DNA of 64,000 nt, from the IMG/VR virus record IMGVR_UViG_3300026320_000001, positions 62,001-126,000 of that record, one strand, 5' to 3'. Both the position numbers and the translations under genes were made by a program. Below, in pieces: positions 15,710-23,333 of this stretch (within the stretch, counting starts at the first letter, position 1; every line of letters begins with the position of its first letter). The notes beneath the pieces are model-generated. The model had not been told where the DNA came from, searched no databases, and saw only the letters and a list, made by a program, of their open reading frames with translations. Origin of the DNA: a virus.

Positions 15710-16340
15710 CAATATTATAAAATATGAAACTTATTTATTGATTATTTCAGTTATTATTGGGTTTTCACATTTACCTCCAATTAAAAAATTAATTGATAAT
15801 AAAAGACAGGAAATAAAACAATCTTATGTGGAAAATAGAATCATAGATTGCTTTAATCAAAAACAAACTAAAACATATAACTATTCAATTGGTGTAAAAT
15901 ATGATGAAAAATTATCTTATACATATATTTATATTGTCGTAAATCATGATGAAGTTAAAAGAGAAGTATTAAGAAATTATTCTATTGCTTTAGCTTGTGT
16001 TGTAAAATATACGGACAATGTAAAAACAATTGCTGTTATTGACCATTATTTTTTTCCTTTCTATAATATTGAAACAAATCAAGTAAGTTATGAATTACGT
16101 GTATTTGGAATATTGAAAGTTGATAACATTCAATCTGCGAATAATTTTATAGATGCATTTGCAAAAAAGGATGTTGTATTAAAAGATGACCCAAATATTG
16201 CATTTTTAAATTTTTATACTTTTGAAAATTATTTTGGAATTCAATTGGCTGACCTTAGATTTATTAATCATTCTCTTATAATGAATGCTTTGAAAAAAGT
16301 TATTTCACAATATGGTGCAAATAGCGCAAGAGGATTATAA
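15699..16340 (+). CDS. Membrane-anchored protein, 213 aa, unknown
   Basis: Starts inside the last codons of the FtsH-like gene, so it is probably made together with it. A hydrophobic N-terminal segment (YLLIISVIIGFSHLPP) would anchor it, leaving a soluble mixed alpha/beta domain of about 180 residues. It may be a partner or adapter of the protease (inference from overlap). No family was recognised. Confidence 0.6.
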   Translation: MNRDNIIKYETYLLIISVIIGFSHLPPIKKLIDNKRQEIKQSYVENRIIDCFNQKQTKTYNYSIGVKYDEKLSYTYIYIVVNHDEVKREVLRNYSIALACVVKYTDNVKTIAVIDHYFFPFYNIETNQVSYELRVFGILKVDNIQSANNFIDAFAKKDVVLKDDPNIAFLNFYTFENYFGIQLADLRFINHSLIMNALKKVISQYGANSARGL

Positions 16341-16492
16341 TGAATATTATAAAAATTATTATTTGTTTATTATTTCATTGGATGCCCAAAGAAGGATATT
16401 ATATTAAAGATGGATATGGATATAATTATCCACAATATCATTGGGGTTGTAAATTTTGTGATAGAACATGGACAACTGAAAATTTTAGATAA
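16340..16492 (+). CDS. Small protein with hydrophobic start and CxxC, 50 aa
   Basis: The ATG shares a base with the preceding stop, and the frame ends at TAA 16490-16492. A short hydrophobic start (IIKIIICLLFHW) is followed by a Tyr/Gly-rich middle and CKFCDRTW near the end. Function unknown. Confidence 0.5.
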   Translation: MNIIKIIICLLFHWMPKEGYYIKDGYGYNYPQYHWGCKFCDRTWTTENFR

Positions 16493-16508
16493 TTTATAAA
16501 AAAGGATA

Positions 16509-16775
16509 ATGAAATATTTAAAAATACTTGGAAGAGATTTAATAATTTTATTTACTTTCTTTTTGAAATTGATTTCATATGGTGGAATACTTTTTTTTGG
16601 ATTTTTCTTGATTATGGATATTCCAATTAAATTTGCAATGGAAAATCCAAATGAATTTTTTACTATTGTATTCTATATTGAAAATGTCATTCTTATTTCT
16701 TTACTTTTATTTTTTCCTGTATTGACTATAAAATTATATATTGAAGATGTAAAAGAAAGAGCAAACGAAGAATAA
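16509..16775 (+). CDS. Membrane protein, 88 aa
   Basis: AAAAAGGATA precedes the ATG. Two long hydrophobic spans (about 10-35 and 48-72) with a short loop, then a charged C-terminus (KLYIEDVKERANEE). Probably a two-span inner-membrane protein. Function unknown. Confidence 0.6.
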   Translation: MKYLKILGRDLIILFTFFLKLISYGGILFFGFFLIMDIPIKFAMENPNEFFTIVFYIENVILISLLLFFPVLTIKLYIEDVKERANEE

Positions 16776-16802
16776 TTGTTTTGCACAATACAAAAGGATA
16801 TA

Positions 16803-17435
16803 ATGATAACAACAGATAATTATAAAACACTTGATGATGCTTATTCATATTTTAATAAAAAATTATTTGATGATAAATTACCAGATTGTATTATAACATT
16901 TCAAAGACAATCTAGAACATTGGGATATTATCATCATGAAAAATTTGAAGAACGTGATGCCAAAAATAAAATCAGTGAAATAGCATTAAATCCAGACCAT
17001 TTTAAAGAACAAACTGATATGGATATATTAGATACTCTAGTTCACGAAATGGTTCATTTACTTCAATGGTATTTTGGAGAACCATCAAGAAAAGGTTATC
17101 ATAATAAAGAATGGGGGACTATGATGAAATCTATTGGCTTATATCCTTCATCAACTGGTGAACCCGGCGGAAAAGAAACTGGTCAAACTGTAAGTGATTA
17201 TGTTATTTCAGGTGGAAAATTTGAAATTGTTTGTGGTGCTTTTCTATTGAAAAATAGTTTGAAATGGAATAGTTTACCCGTTGTTAAAGTTTTGAAAGAT
17301 GAAGTTAAAAATAAAACGAGAGAAAAATATTGCTGTCCTAAATGCTTTTTAAATGTTTGGGGTAAGAAAAATATAAAAATAATTTGTGGAGAGTGTAAAA
17401 TAAAAATGGAAATAGAAAAAGAAAATGATTGGTGA
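16803..17435 (+). CDS. SprT-like zinc metalloprotease
   Basis: This 210-residue protein has the SprT/Spartan layout: an N-terminal helix region (DDAYSYFNKKLFDDKLPD), the zinc motif HEMVH at residues 81-85, a downstream His in GYHNKEWGTMM, and a C-terminal zinc ribbon (CCPKC, CGEC). Spartan relatives cut DNA-bound proteins and DNA-protein crosslinks; the bacterial SprT role is poorly defined. ATG at 16803 behind AAAAGGATA was chosen over a TTG at 16776. It overlaps the following endonuclease by 11 bp. Confidence 0.8.
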   Translation: MITTDNYKTLDDAYSYFNKKLFDDKLPDCIITFQRQSRTLGYYHHEKFEERDAKNKISEIALNPDHFKEQTDMDILDTLVHEMVHLLQWYFGEPSRKGYHNKEWGTMMKSIGLYPSSTGEPGGKETGQTVSDYVISGGKFEIVCGAFLLKNSLKWNSLPVVKVLKDEVKNKTREKYCCPKCFLNVWGKKNIKIICGECKIKMEIEKENDW

Positions 17436-18114
17436 ACTTAGCAGAAATTCTGGAATATACTGTTTTGAAAATATAATTAATGGAAAAAAATATATAGGAA
17501 AATCAATAAATATTAAACAAAGAGTAAATTTTCACATTAGAGAGTTAAATAAAAATTCTGACTCATGTTCCTATCTTCAAAATGCATGGAACAAATATGA
17601 CGAAAATAGTTTTTTAATATATGTAATAAAACTATGTAAAGAAGAAGATTTAATAAAAAAAGAAATTTTTTATATTAAAAAATTCAATACCAAAAGACCT
17701 AATGGATATAATTTAACAGATGGAGGAGAAGGTGTTGCAGGATTAGTTTTTAGCGAAGAAAGAAAAAAATTAATGTCTGGAAAAAATCATCCTAAATATG
17801 GAACACACCATTCCGAAGAAACAAAACTGAAAATAGGAAAAGCCCAATCAAGATTTAAAAGTTATATTTTTGGTAAAAAGAGAAAAAATAGTAAATCAAA
17901 ATATTTTGGTGTAAGATACTCAAAAGTTAACGGAATAATTTATTGGCGAGCGCAAATTAGAGAAAATAAAAAAACAATTGGTATTGGAAATTTTAAAAAA
18001 CAAATTCATGCCGCACGAGCATATGACAAATATGTGGTTGATAATAATTTACCAAGACCTCTGAATTTTCCAAAAGATTATAAAAATTTCATAATTGAAA
18101 AGGATGATGAATAA
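17425..18114 (+). CDS. GIY-YIG homing endonuclease with AP2 domain
   Basis: Residues 10-12 (GIY) and 23-25 (YIG) start a GIY-YIG nuclease domain extending to about 100 (LQNAWNKYDENSF, GYNLTDGGEG). A NUMOD-like linker (SEERKKLMSGKNHPKYGTHH) and a C-terminal AP2-like DNA-binding domain (SKYFGVRYSKVNGIIYWRAQ, AARAYDKYVV) follow. It overlaps both neighbours by a few bases, so it is inserted neatly between genes. Close relatives lie at 28528 and 38376. Confidence 0.9.
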   Translation: MIGELSRNSGIYCFENIINGKKYIGKSINIKQRVNFHIRELNKNSDSCSYLQNAWNKYDENSFLIYVIKLCKEEDLIKKEIFYIKKFNTKRPNGYNLTDGGEGVAGLVFSEERKKLMSGKNHPKYGTHHSEETKLKIGKAQSRFKSYIFGKKRKNSKSKYFGVRYSKVNGIIYWRAQIRENKKTIGIGNFKKQIHAARAYDKYVVDNNLPRPLNFPKDYKNFIIEKDDE

Positions 18115-18485
18115 TGAATAAATGCATACTTTGTACATTTTTTAAAATGATTTGGCAAGGTTTGAGAGATAATACCTGCCCAAGCATTGATAAGAAAAAA
18201 GAAGAAAAGAAAACACCAACCTTAAAGATTGTTAGAGAATATTTTTTCGCTATTGTTTTCGGTATTATTTTAACTTTTTTGCTTTGGGGTGTCGGATATT
18301 TGATTTTATGGGTCATAGCATTATTATTAAATGTAACAATTGGCACTATATTGTCTTGGTTAGGGATTTTTATTTTTCTTCCAGTCGGTTTAATTGTGTT
18401 GGTGATTCTCATAGTAGAATTTGCTAAAATTAGAATTGCTTGCATCAAGGCATATTGGCGAAAAGCCAAAGAAGAATGTGAATAA
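18114..18485 (+). CDS. Membrane protein, 123 aa
   Basis: A basic cytoplasmic start with Cys pairs (CILCTF), a charged Lys/Glu stretch, then two adjacent hydrophobic spans (about 43-70 and 76-102), ending in a short charged tail with RIACIKAYWRKAKEE. Function unknown. No holin-like dual start was seen. Confidence 0.55.
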   Translation: MNKCILCTFFKMIWQGLRDNTCPSIDKKKEEKKTPTLKIVREYFFAIVFGIILTFLLWGVGYLILWVIALLLNVTIGTILSWLGIFIFLPVGLIVLVILIVEFAKIRIACIKAYWRKAKEECE

Positions 18486-18486
18486 A

Positions 18487-18717
18487 ATGTATCTTGATTG
18501 GATTCTAAGTATATTAACAATTGCAATGAATATAATGTTGGGAAAGAAAATTAAATGGGGGTGGATTATCATGTTTATTTTAAGTTTATTGTGGATATAT
18601 TATGCATTATCTTTAAATCCTCCACAATATGGTTTACTTCCAGCAATCATTGCAAACCTAATTATTTCTGTTCCTAGTGCAATCAAATGGTTTAAGGAAG
18701 ATAAAGCGAATCAATAA
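18487..18717 (+). CDS. Membrane protein, 76 aa
   Basis: The ATG at 18487 follows the stop of the gene before it directly; the in-frame ATG at 18421 lies deep in that gene. Three short hydrophobic segments (WILSILTIAMNIML, WGWIIMFILSLLWIYYAL, LPAIIANLIISVPS) suggest a small polytopic membrane protein. Function unknown. Confidence 0.5.
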   Translation: MYLDWILSILTIAMNIMLGKKIKWGWIIMFILSLLWIYYALSLNPPQYGLLPAIIANLIISVPSAIKWFKEDKANQ

Positions 18718-18747
18718 AATTTCACTTTTATCAATATAGAGGCAATA

Positions 18748-18996
18748 ATGTTTACTAAAAGAAAATCAGAATTAGAATTTGGAATTAGTGCTGGAAAAAA
18801 TGTTTATAATGCAGAATTAAAAAGTAACGGTGTTAAAAAAATAATATTACAATGGATTGAGGGAAGAGAATCTATTTATATTAAATTTGCTGATATTTTT
18901 GGTTATAAAGAAATGTGGGGAGTGTTTGGTATTGATGAGTTTATTGTAATGGCAGAAGAATTAAAAAAATTAAAAGAAGAAAATAAAGGAAAATAA
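18748..18996 (+). CDS. Hypothetical protein, 82 aa
   Basis: AGAGGCAA precedes the ATG. Beta-rich first half (LEFGISAGKNVYNAELK, ESIYIKFADIFGYKE) and a Lys/Glu helical tail. No family was recognised. Confidence 0.55.
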   Translation: MFTKRKSELEFGISAGKNVYNAELKSNGVKKIILQWIEGRESIYIKFADIFGYKEMWGVFGIDEFIVMAEELKKLKEENKGK

Positions 18997-18998
18997 TT

Positions 18999-19076
18999 AT
19001 GGATGAATTTATTGCTGGAATAATTGTCGGATTACTTGTTGCATATCTTATTTGCATTGTCATAGTGTGGAGTTAA
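18999..19076 (+). CDS. Membrane microprotein, 25 aa
   Basis: ATG at 18999 behind AAAGGAAAA, TAA at 19074-19076. After MDEF the remaining 21 residues form a single hydrophobic span (GIIVGLLVAYLICIVIVW). The ribosome binding site, the fit between two genes and the clean helix argue that it is real. Phages use such peptides to bind membrane complexes; its own target is unknown. Confidence 0.5.
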   Translation: MDEFIAGIIVGLLVAYLICIVIVWS

Positions 19077-19078
19077 TT

Positions 19079-19270
19079 ATGAATAACGAAGATGATTTAA
19101 TAGTATCAAATAATGAAAACAAAGAAAATAAGATAAGAGTATTTCCACAAATTAAAAAAATGATTCGTAGAGAATTATTGAATGAATTGATAGTTGTATT
19201 TTCAGATATAAATACTGATTGGTCAACCAATGACTTGATTAATTTCTTAACTTCTTATGATGAGAAATAA
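19079..19270 (+). CDS. Small charged protein, 63 aa
   Basis: The ATG at 19079 follows the microprotein stop by 2 bp and was preferred over 19052. Acidic start, then helices (FPQIKKMIRRELLNELIVVF). No family was recognised. Confidence 0.5.
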   Translation: MNNEDDLIVSNNENKENKIRVFPQIKKMIRRELLNELIVVFSDINTDWSTNDLINFLTSYDEK

Positions 19271-19272
19271 AA

Positions 19273-19479
19273 ATGTACATAGAAAATGTAATTGAAGAAT
19301 TGAGAGTTGGCGGGAAAATAAGAAGAACCATGTGGTTAGAAGATGCCCATATAAAAATTATTATTTTGAATGGTGATTTTTCTTCTGACATATTGATGTA
19401 TCATAAACGTGATGAATCTTTTTATGATTTTTCTACAGAAGATTTATTAGCAAATGATTGGGAAATTTATCGTAAATAA
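19273..19479 (+). CDS. DUF2829/Tad2-like small protein (putative)
   Basis: This 68-residue protein has the outline of DUF2829: a short helix then G-KIRRxxW (GGKIRRTMW), strands (HIKIIILNGDF), and an end with DLLANDWEIY matching the family's D-LAxDWE. DUF2829 includes Tad2, which binds the Thoeris signal and blocks that host defence. It is about 20 residues shorter than Tad2, lacking part of the middle loop that holds ligand-contacting residues, so fold membership is likelier than function. Confidence 0.5.
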   Translation: MYIENVIEELRVGGKIRRTMWLEDAHIKIIILNGDFSSDILMYHKRDESFYDFSTEDLLANDWEIYRK

Positions 19480-19492
19480 AAGGAGTAAAATT

Positions 19493-19753
19493 ATGTTTAA
19501 TAAAAATAAAAAAGAACAAAAACCAGTAGAAAAAAAGTTATCGGATTTTGATGAAAAAACTTTGAATGATATGAGAGATAAAACGACAAAGCAAGTAGAA
19601 GAATTGACAAAAATTGATGACATCATTAAGCCAGTATGTAAACAATGCGGTGGATTATTGCATGAATTAAATCCCAAAATAAAAATGGAAGATTTGATTT
19701 TGAATGAATGTTCTAGCTGTGGAGAAAGAGAATATTTAAAGGTGTTGAATTAA
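19493..19753 (+). CDS. Zinc-ribbon protein, 86 aa
   Basis: The ATG at 19493 sits behind AAAGGAGTAA; the upstream start at 19454 is inside the previous gene. A Lys-rich helical half is followed by a zinc ribbon (CKQCGGLLH, then CSSCGERE). The last base of the stop is the first of the next ATG. Function unknown. Confidence 0.6.
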   Translation: MFNKNKKEQKPVEKKLSDFDEKTLNDMRDKTTKQVEELTKIDDIIKPVCKQCGGLLHELNPKIKMEDLILNECSSCGEREYLKVLN

Positions 19754-20088
19754 TGAAAAAGGTTACAATTTATTCAAATGAAGATAATTTATATATTTCC
19801 AGATATAAATATGATGAACTTTATTATACTGTTCTTGTGAAAGATTATGATTTGGCAACAGATTTTAAAAATTATGGACTTTTAAAATATTGGTTTATTT
19901 GGAGATTTAATAAAAAATATAATTTAAAATTTAGAATAAGAAATTTTGAATTTTTATCATGGCACATAGAAGATAATTTGCAATGGAATATGAATAATTG
20001 GTGGAAAAATATTATATTAATTTGGAATGAAATCAAACATGAATTCAAAAAAGAAATGAAAAGGATTAAGAATGAACAAACCAATTAA
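19753..20088 (+). CDS. Hypothetical protein, 111 aa
   Basis: Starts on the preceding stop codon. Rich in Tyr, Trp, Lys and Asn, with WYSxx-free basic aromatic patches (KYWFIWRFNKKYNLKFRI). Basic overall. No family was recognised. It overlaps the next gene by 17 bp. Confidence 0.5.
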   Translation: MKKVTIYSNEDNLYISRYKYDELYYTVLVKDYDLATDFKNYGLLKYWFIWRFNKKYNLKFRIRNFEFLSWHIEDNLQWNMNNWWKNIILIWNEIKHEFKKEMKRIKNEQTN

Positions 20089-20335
20089 AGTTTGGCATTT
20101 TATGAAAGAATTTGCGGAAGCACTAGAAGAACAATTGAGAAGTGATGATTTAAGATGGGGAGATACTTGGTTAGATAGAACAATAACTGGACAAACAGAA
20201 AGAACAGAAATTGAATTCATGAAATATTTTGACCAATATAAACATGTTGGTAAAGATGTTAATTGGCTTGCTGTTGCCGGAAATGCAATGATTTGTTGGA
20301 TAAGAACAAAGCACCCTGAAATGTTTAAACCATAA
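20072..20335 (+). CDS. Conserved-looking phage protein, 87 aa
   Basis: Begins in the end of the previous gene behind AAAGGATTAAG. The block LRSDDLRWGDTWLDR followed by WLAVAGNAMICWIRTKHPE looks like a compact helical domain that recurs in other phages in my recollection, always without a known function. Not assigned further. Confidence 0.6.
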   Translation: MNKPIKVWHFMKEFAEALEEQLRSDDLRWGDTWLDRTITGQTERTEIEFMKYFDQYKHVGKDVNWLAVAGNAMICWIRTKHPEMFKP

Positions 20336-20338
20336 CCT

Positions 20339-21022
20339 ATGATTTCATATTATGGGTCTAAAAGCAAAGTAATTAAATATTATCCAAAACCAATACATGA
20401 TTTGATAATTGAACCATTTGCAGGAAGTGCCAGATATGCATTAGAATATTTTGAAAAAGATGTAATACTTATTGAAAAATATGAGACACTTTATAAAATA
20501 TGGAAATATCTTCAACAATGTTCACCTAAAGATATTCTTGGTCTTCCTAAAATGAAATCTGGTGAAACAACAGATGATTATAATTTTGATTGTATTGAAG
20601 CAAAATGGCTTATGGGATTCATGGTTCAACAGGGAGTTAATGCACCTCGAAAGACTGTTTCAAAAGTTGGTAATTTTGGCAAATGTATAGAGCGTGATAA
20701 AATGCGAATTTCATCAAGTCTTTATAAAATCAAGCATTGGGATATAAGACTCGGTGATTATAGAGATTTGAAAAATAAAAAGGCCACATGGTTTATTGAC
20801 CCTCCTTATCAATATGGGGGAGAATATTATCATTCAAGTGTTAATAATTCTCATTTAGATTTCAAAGAATTGTCAAAATGGTGCAAAAAAAGAAGGGGGC
20901 AAACGATAGTCTGTGAGAATACAAAAGCTAATTGGATGAATTTTAAACCATTAAAAGAAATGCATGGAAGTAAAAATACAACCACTGAAGCAATATGGTA
21001 TAAGGAAAATAATGGAATTTAA
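20339..21022 (+). CDS. Dam-type adenine-N6 DNA methyltransferase
   Basis: This 227-residue protein matches the D12-class (Dam-like) enzymes that transfer methyl from S-adenosylmethionine to adenine N6. Motif I is EPFAGSA (25-31), and the catalytic DPPY is at about 154-157 (FIDPPYQYGGEYY). N-terminal ISYYGSKSK fits the family's start (YxGxK). It is a little shorter than Dam (278), so its target-recognition part is reduced. It probably marks phage DNA against restriction. No partner restriction enzyme is nearby. Confidence 0.88.
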   Translation: MISYYGSKSKVIKYYPKPIHDLIIEPFAGSARYALEYFEKDVILIEKYETLYKIWKYLQQCSPKDILGLPKMKSGETTDDYNFDCIEAKWLMGFMVQQGVNAPRKTVSKVGNFGKCIERDKMRISSSLYKIKHWDIRLGDYRDLKNKKATWFIDPPYQYGGEYYHSSVNNSHLDFKELSKWCKKRRGQTIVCENTKANWMNFKPLKEMHGSKNTTTEAIWYKENNGI

Positions 21023-21203
21023 AGAATTTAAATTATTTGATGAAACTTATTATTTATGTAATGGATTGATATATTCCAAGAATGGAAGCAATGTGAATGA
21101 TACTTATCATGTTGTTGACAGTCAAAAACTTGCTTTTATAATAATAAAAATATATGGAATTATGACTGGAGAAAGTCTACATATTCCTCCAGCTAATCCA
21201 TAA
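21012..21203 (+). CDS. Hypothetical protein, 63 aa
   Basis: The ATG at 21012 behind AAGGAAAAT overlaps the methyltransferase by 11 bp and was preferred over 20964. Mixed short strands (FKLFDETYYLCNGLIYSK) and a helix. No family was recognised. Last gene before the promoter at 21216. Confidence 0.5.
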   Translation: MEFKEFKLFDETYYLCNGLIYSKNGSNVNDTYHVVDSQKLAFIIIKIYGIMTGESLHIPPANP

Positions 21204-21215
21204 TATTTTTGGGTC

Positions 21216-21244
21216 TTGACAAAATCCAAATAATGTGATACAAT
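21216..21244 (+). promoter_or_regulatory. Sigma70-type promoter before the MT-A70 gene
   Basis: TTGACA (21216-21221), 17 bp, TACAAT (21239-21244), 26 bp before the next start. No terminator lies upstream, so it adds transcription to the unit that begins at 13477. Confidence 0.8.
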
Positions 21245-21269
21245 TCTATCTTACTTAAAAAGGATAAAT

Positions 21270-21869
21270 ATGCCAGCAAAAACAAAAAAATATAAGATTA
21301 TATTGGCAGACCCGGCTTGGACTTTCAAAACCTACTCTCTTAAAGGTAAAGAAAAAAAATCAGCAGAAAATCATTATGATTGTATGACTATTGAAGATAT
21401 TTATAATCTTCCAGTACAAAATATATCTGATGATGATTGTGTTTTATTTTTATGGGTGACTTCACCTATGTTACGAGAAGGTTTAGAAACAATGAAACAA
21501 TGGAGTTTTACCTATAAAACAATTGGTTTTAATTGGGTTAAGAGAAATAAAATTGCAGATAGTTGGTTTTGGGGATTAGGATATTGGACTCGTCAAAATT
21601 CAGAATTATGTTTGATTGGAACAAAAGGAAAGCCAACAAGAATTTCTAAAGGTGTTCAACAACCTTTTGATACCGATAATCCCTTTGTTTTTTATGATAC
21701 AGAAACAATCACAGATAGAATCGCCCGTCATAGTCAAAAACCAGCAATTGTAAGAGATAGAATTGTTGATTTAATGGGGGATATTTCTAGAATAGAATTA
21801 TTCGCTAGAGATAAAACTAAAGGTTGGGATGTTTGGGGAAATGAAGTAAAATCTGATATTAAATTATAG
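21270..21869 (+). CDS. MT-A70 family adenine methyltransferase
   Basis: This 199-residue protein carries the MT-A70 catalytic motif as DPAW (14-17, family DPPW), then NHYDCMT, LFLWVTSPMLREGL and NWVKRN, all in family order, and ends with the RHSQKP-type block. MT-A70 proteins methylate adenine N6 in DNA or RNA; phage versions modify DNA. Together with the Dam-type enzyme the phage would carry two adenine methylation specificities, presumably against restriction. AAAAAGGATA ribosome binding site. Confidence 0.9.
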   Translation: MPAKTKKYKIILADPAWTFKTYSLKGKEKKSAENHYDCMTIEDIYNLPVQNISDDDCVLFLWVTSPMLREGLETMKQWSFTYKTIGFNWVKRNKIADSWFWGLGYWTRQNSELCLIGTKGKPTRISKGVQQPFDTDNPFVFYDTETITDRIARHSQKPAIVRDRIVDLMGDISRIELFARDKTKGWDVWGNEVKSDIKL

Positions 21870-21878
21870 GAAAATAAT

Positions 21879-22109
21879 ATGGATACAACACTCATTGATA
21901 AGATATTTCCAAATGGCGTAAAAGAAGATGATACAAAAGTTATTGCTGATGTTATTATATTTGCCATAAAAAATAGAGATTCAAGCGCATGGGAAAAAGC
22001 TGGTTTGATGCTTATTGATAAACAAATAATTGATTGGGGAAAACATTGTATCAACATTGCCCATAGATTAGATAAGCAAAAGGAAAAAATTAAAAATGCC
22101 ACTGTATGA
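21879..22109 (+). CDS. Hypothetical helical protein, 76 aa
   Basis: TAGGAAAAT precedes the ATG. All-helical and charged (VKEDDTKVIADVIIFAIKN, QIIDWGKHCINIAHRLDKQK). No family was recognised. Overlaps the next gene by 14 bp. Confidence 0.55.
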   Translation: MDTTLIDKIFPNGVKEDDTKVIADVIIFAIKNRDSSAWEKAGLMLIDKQIIDWGKHCINIAHRLDKQKEKIKNATV

Positions 22110-22296
22110 TTATTTTTGCGATTCATGTGAAAATGAATTTGAAGAAAAAATTTCATATGAAGAAATAGACAATAAAAAAATTAAATGTCCAAAATGTAAA
22201 AGTCAAAAAACAAAGAGAATTATTAATGCGAAACCATTTGTTCGTTATATTGGAGATGGTTGGACACAAGGAATTGATAGGTTGACTGATGAATAA
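22096..22296 (+). CDS. FmdB-type zinc-ribbon protein
   Basis: MPLYDYFCDSC...FEE then CPKCKSQKTKRI is the standard FmdB/CxxC-CxxC zinc ribbon, a small domain found in bacteria and phages and thought to regulate or bind nucleic acid. 66 residues. Overlaps the next gene by 8 bp. Confidence 0.8.
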   Translation: MPLYDYFCDSCENEFEEKISYEEIDNKKIKCPKCKSQKTKRIINAKPFVRYIGDGWTQGIDRLTDE

Positions 22297-22852
22297 TCAA
22301 AAAATATTTGCTAGTGATATTGATGATGTCTTATTGAAATTAATACCTCATTGTTTAGATAAATATAATTTAAATTGGAATGATAATTTAAAAGAAGAAG
22401 ATATTACAGATTGGGCAATTTCTAGTTTTGTTAAACCTGAATGTGGAGAAAAATTTTTTAATTATTTTTCACCAGAAATTTATGATGATATTGATGTAGT
22501 TGAAAATTCATTGTGGGGAATTAATTGTTTAAGAACTCTCGGATATAGGGTTGTCTTTCTAACATCCAATGCTTTTTCTATCGGAAATATAAAGTTAAAT
22601 GCTCTAAATATTAGAGGATTTAATATTGATGAAAAAGATTATTTTGAAACTAGTGATAAATCCATTGATGGTTCACCAATAAAATATGATTGGTTATTAG
22701 ATGATAATATGGATAATATTTTATCAGCACAGGAAAAAGGAATATTATTCACAAGAGCATGGAATAAAAAATATGATTATCAACCTCGTGTTAATGAATG
22801 GATAGAATTAATTGAAAATTTAGAAAATATAACAAATAGGATTCTTGTATGA
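22289..22852 (+). CDS. HAD-family 5'(3')-deoxyribonucleotidase-like phosphatase
   Basis: The N-terminus has the HAD nucleophile motif ASDIDDVLL (Asp10, Asp12). Motif II is VVFLTSNA, and the acidic motif IV is WLLDDNMDNI. This pattern fits the NT5C/deoxynucleotidase branch, which dephosphorylates dNMPs. In the cluster of diphosphohydrolase and reductase genes it probably adjusts nucleotide pools. 187 residues; coupled to its neighbours by short overlaps. Confidence 0.75.
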   Translation: MNNQKIFASDIDDVLLKLIPHCLDKYNLNWNDNLKEEDITDWAISSFVKPECGEKFFNYFSPEIYDDIDVVENSLWGINCLRTLGYRVVFLTSNAFSIGNIKLNALNIRGFNIDEKDYFETSDKSIDGSPIKYDWLLDDNMDNILSAQEKGILFTRAWNKKYDYQPRVNEWIELIENLENITNRILV

Positions 22853-23235
22853 CAAAAGATATAAAATTAAAAGATTCTGGAGAAAGAAGTTCATATAGTT
22901 CTGGTGCGGTTAGAGATAATTCTGAAGGAAAAGGAAGATTTGATTTAATACCGTATCAGGGAATGATTAGATTGGCTAGGCATTATGAAGCTGGTGCAAA
23001 GAAATATTCTGATAGAAATTGGGAAAAGGGAATGAATATTTCAAGATATGTTGATGCCGCATTAAGACATCTTTTTAAATATGTCGCCGGTTGGAATGAT
23101 GAAGACCATTTGGCCGCTGTAGCATGGAATGTGTTTAGTATAATGCATCACGAGCATTCATTACCAGAATTCCAAGATTTACCAATTTGGAAAGATAGAA
23201 AATCAAATTGGATTGTTGATGAAACAATTGAATAA
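22849..23235 (+). CDS. dATP/dGTP diphosphohydrolase-type protein
   Basis: This 128-residue protein matches the small phage domain family named dATP/dGTP diphosphohydrolase N-terminal domain (DUF5664): GKGRFDLIP, YEAGAKKYSDRNWEKG, DAALRHLFKYVAGWNDEDHLA, AVAWN. The helical layout with Glu/Asp and His pairs resembles all-alpha NTP pyrophosphatases. Related enzymes in 2-aminoadenine phages remove dATP or dGTP, but the required PurZ is not in the window. Starts in an ATGA overlap with the phosphatase, and ends just before a strong terminator. Confidence 0.75.
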   Translation: MTKDIKLKDSGERSSYSSGAVRDNSEGKGRFDLIPYQGMIRLARHYEAGAKKYSDRNWEKGMNISRYVDAALRHLFKYVAGWNDEDHLAAVAWNVFSIMHHEHSLPEFQDLPIWKDRKSNWIVDETIE

Positions 23236-23240
23236 ATATA

Positions 23241-23277
23241 AATAATAATCCGAAGAAATTTGGATTATTATTTTTTC
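23241..23277 (+). terminator. Rho-independent terminator
   Basis: An 11-bp perfect stem (23241-23251 against 23262-23272) with a 10-nt loop runs into TTTT. It ends the unit that begins at 13477. No convincing promoter was seen between it and the reductase gene at 23334. Confidence 0.85.
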
Positions 23278-23333
23278 TTAAATTTCAATAGAAGGGAGAT
23301 TGTTTGTAAAAAATAAAAATTTATGGAGGCTAT

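Noticed and set aside
18089-18526. 145-codon frame on - over the membrane genes
   Set aside because: Mirrors hydrophobic codons of the + genes; the + frames have overlaps and ribosome binding sites consistent with the unit.
21734-22156. 140-codon frame on - over the MT-A70 gene end
   Set aside because: Opposite two convincing + genes; composition is that of an antisense shadow.
22849-23235. Evidence of a 2-aminoadenine (Z) genome
   Set aside because: The diphosphohydrolase family alone is not enough; PurZ and the matching polymerase were not seen.
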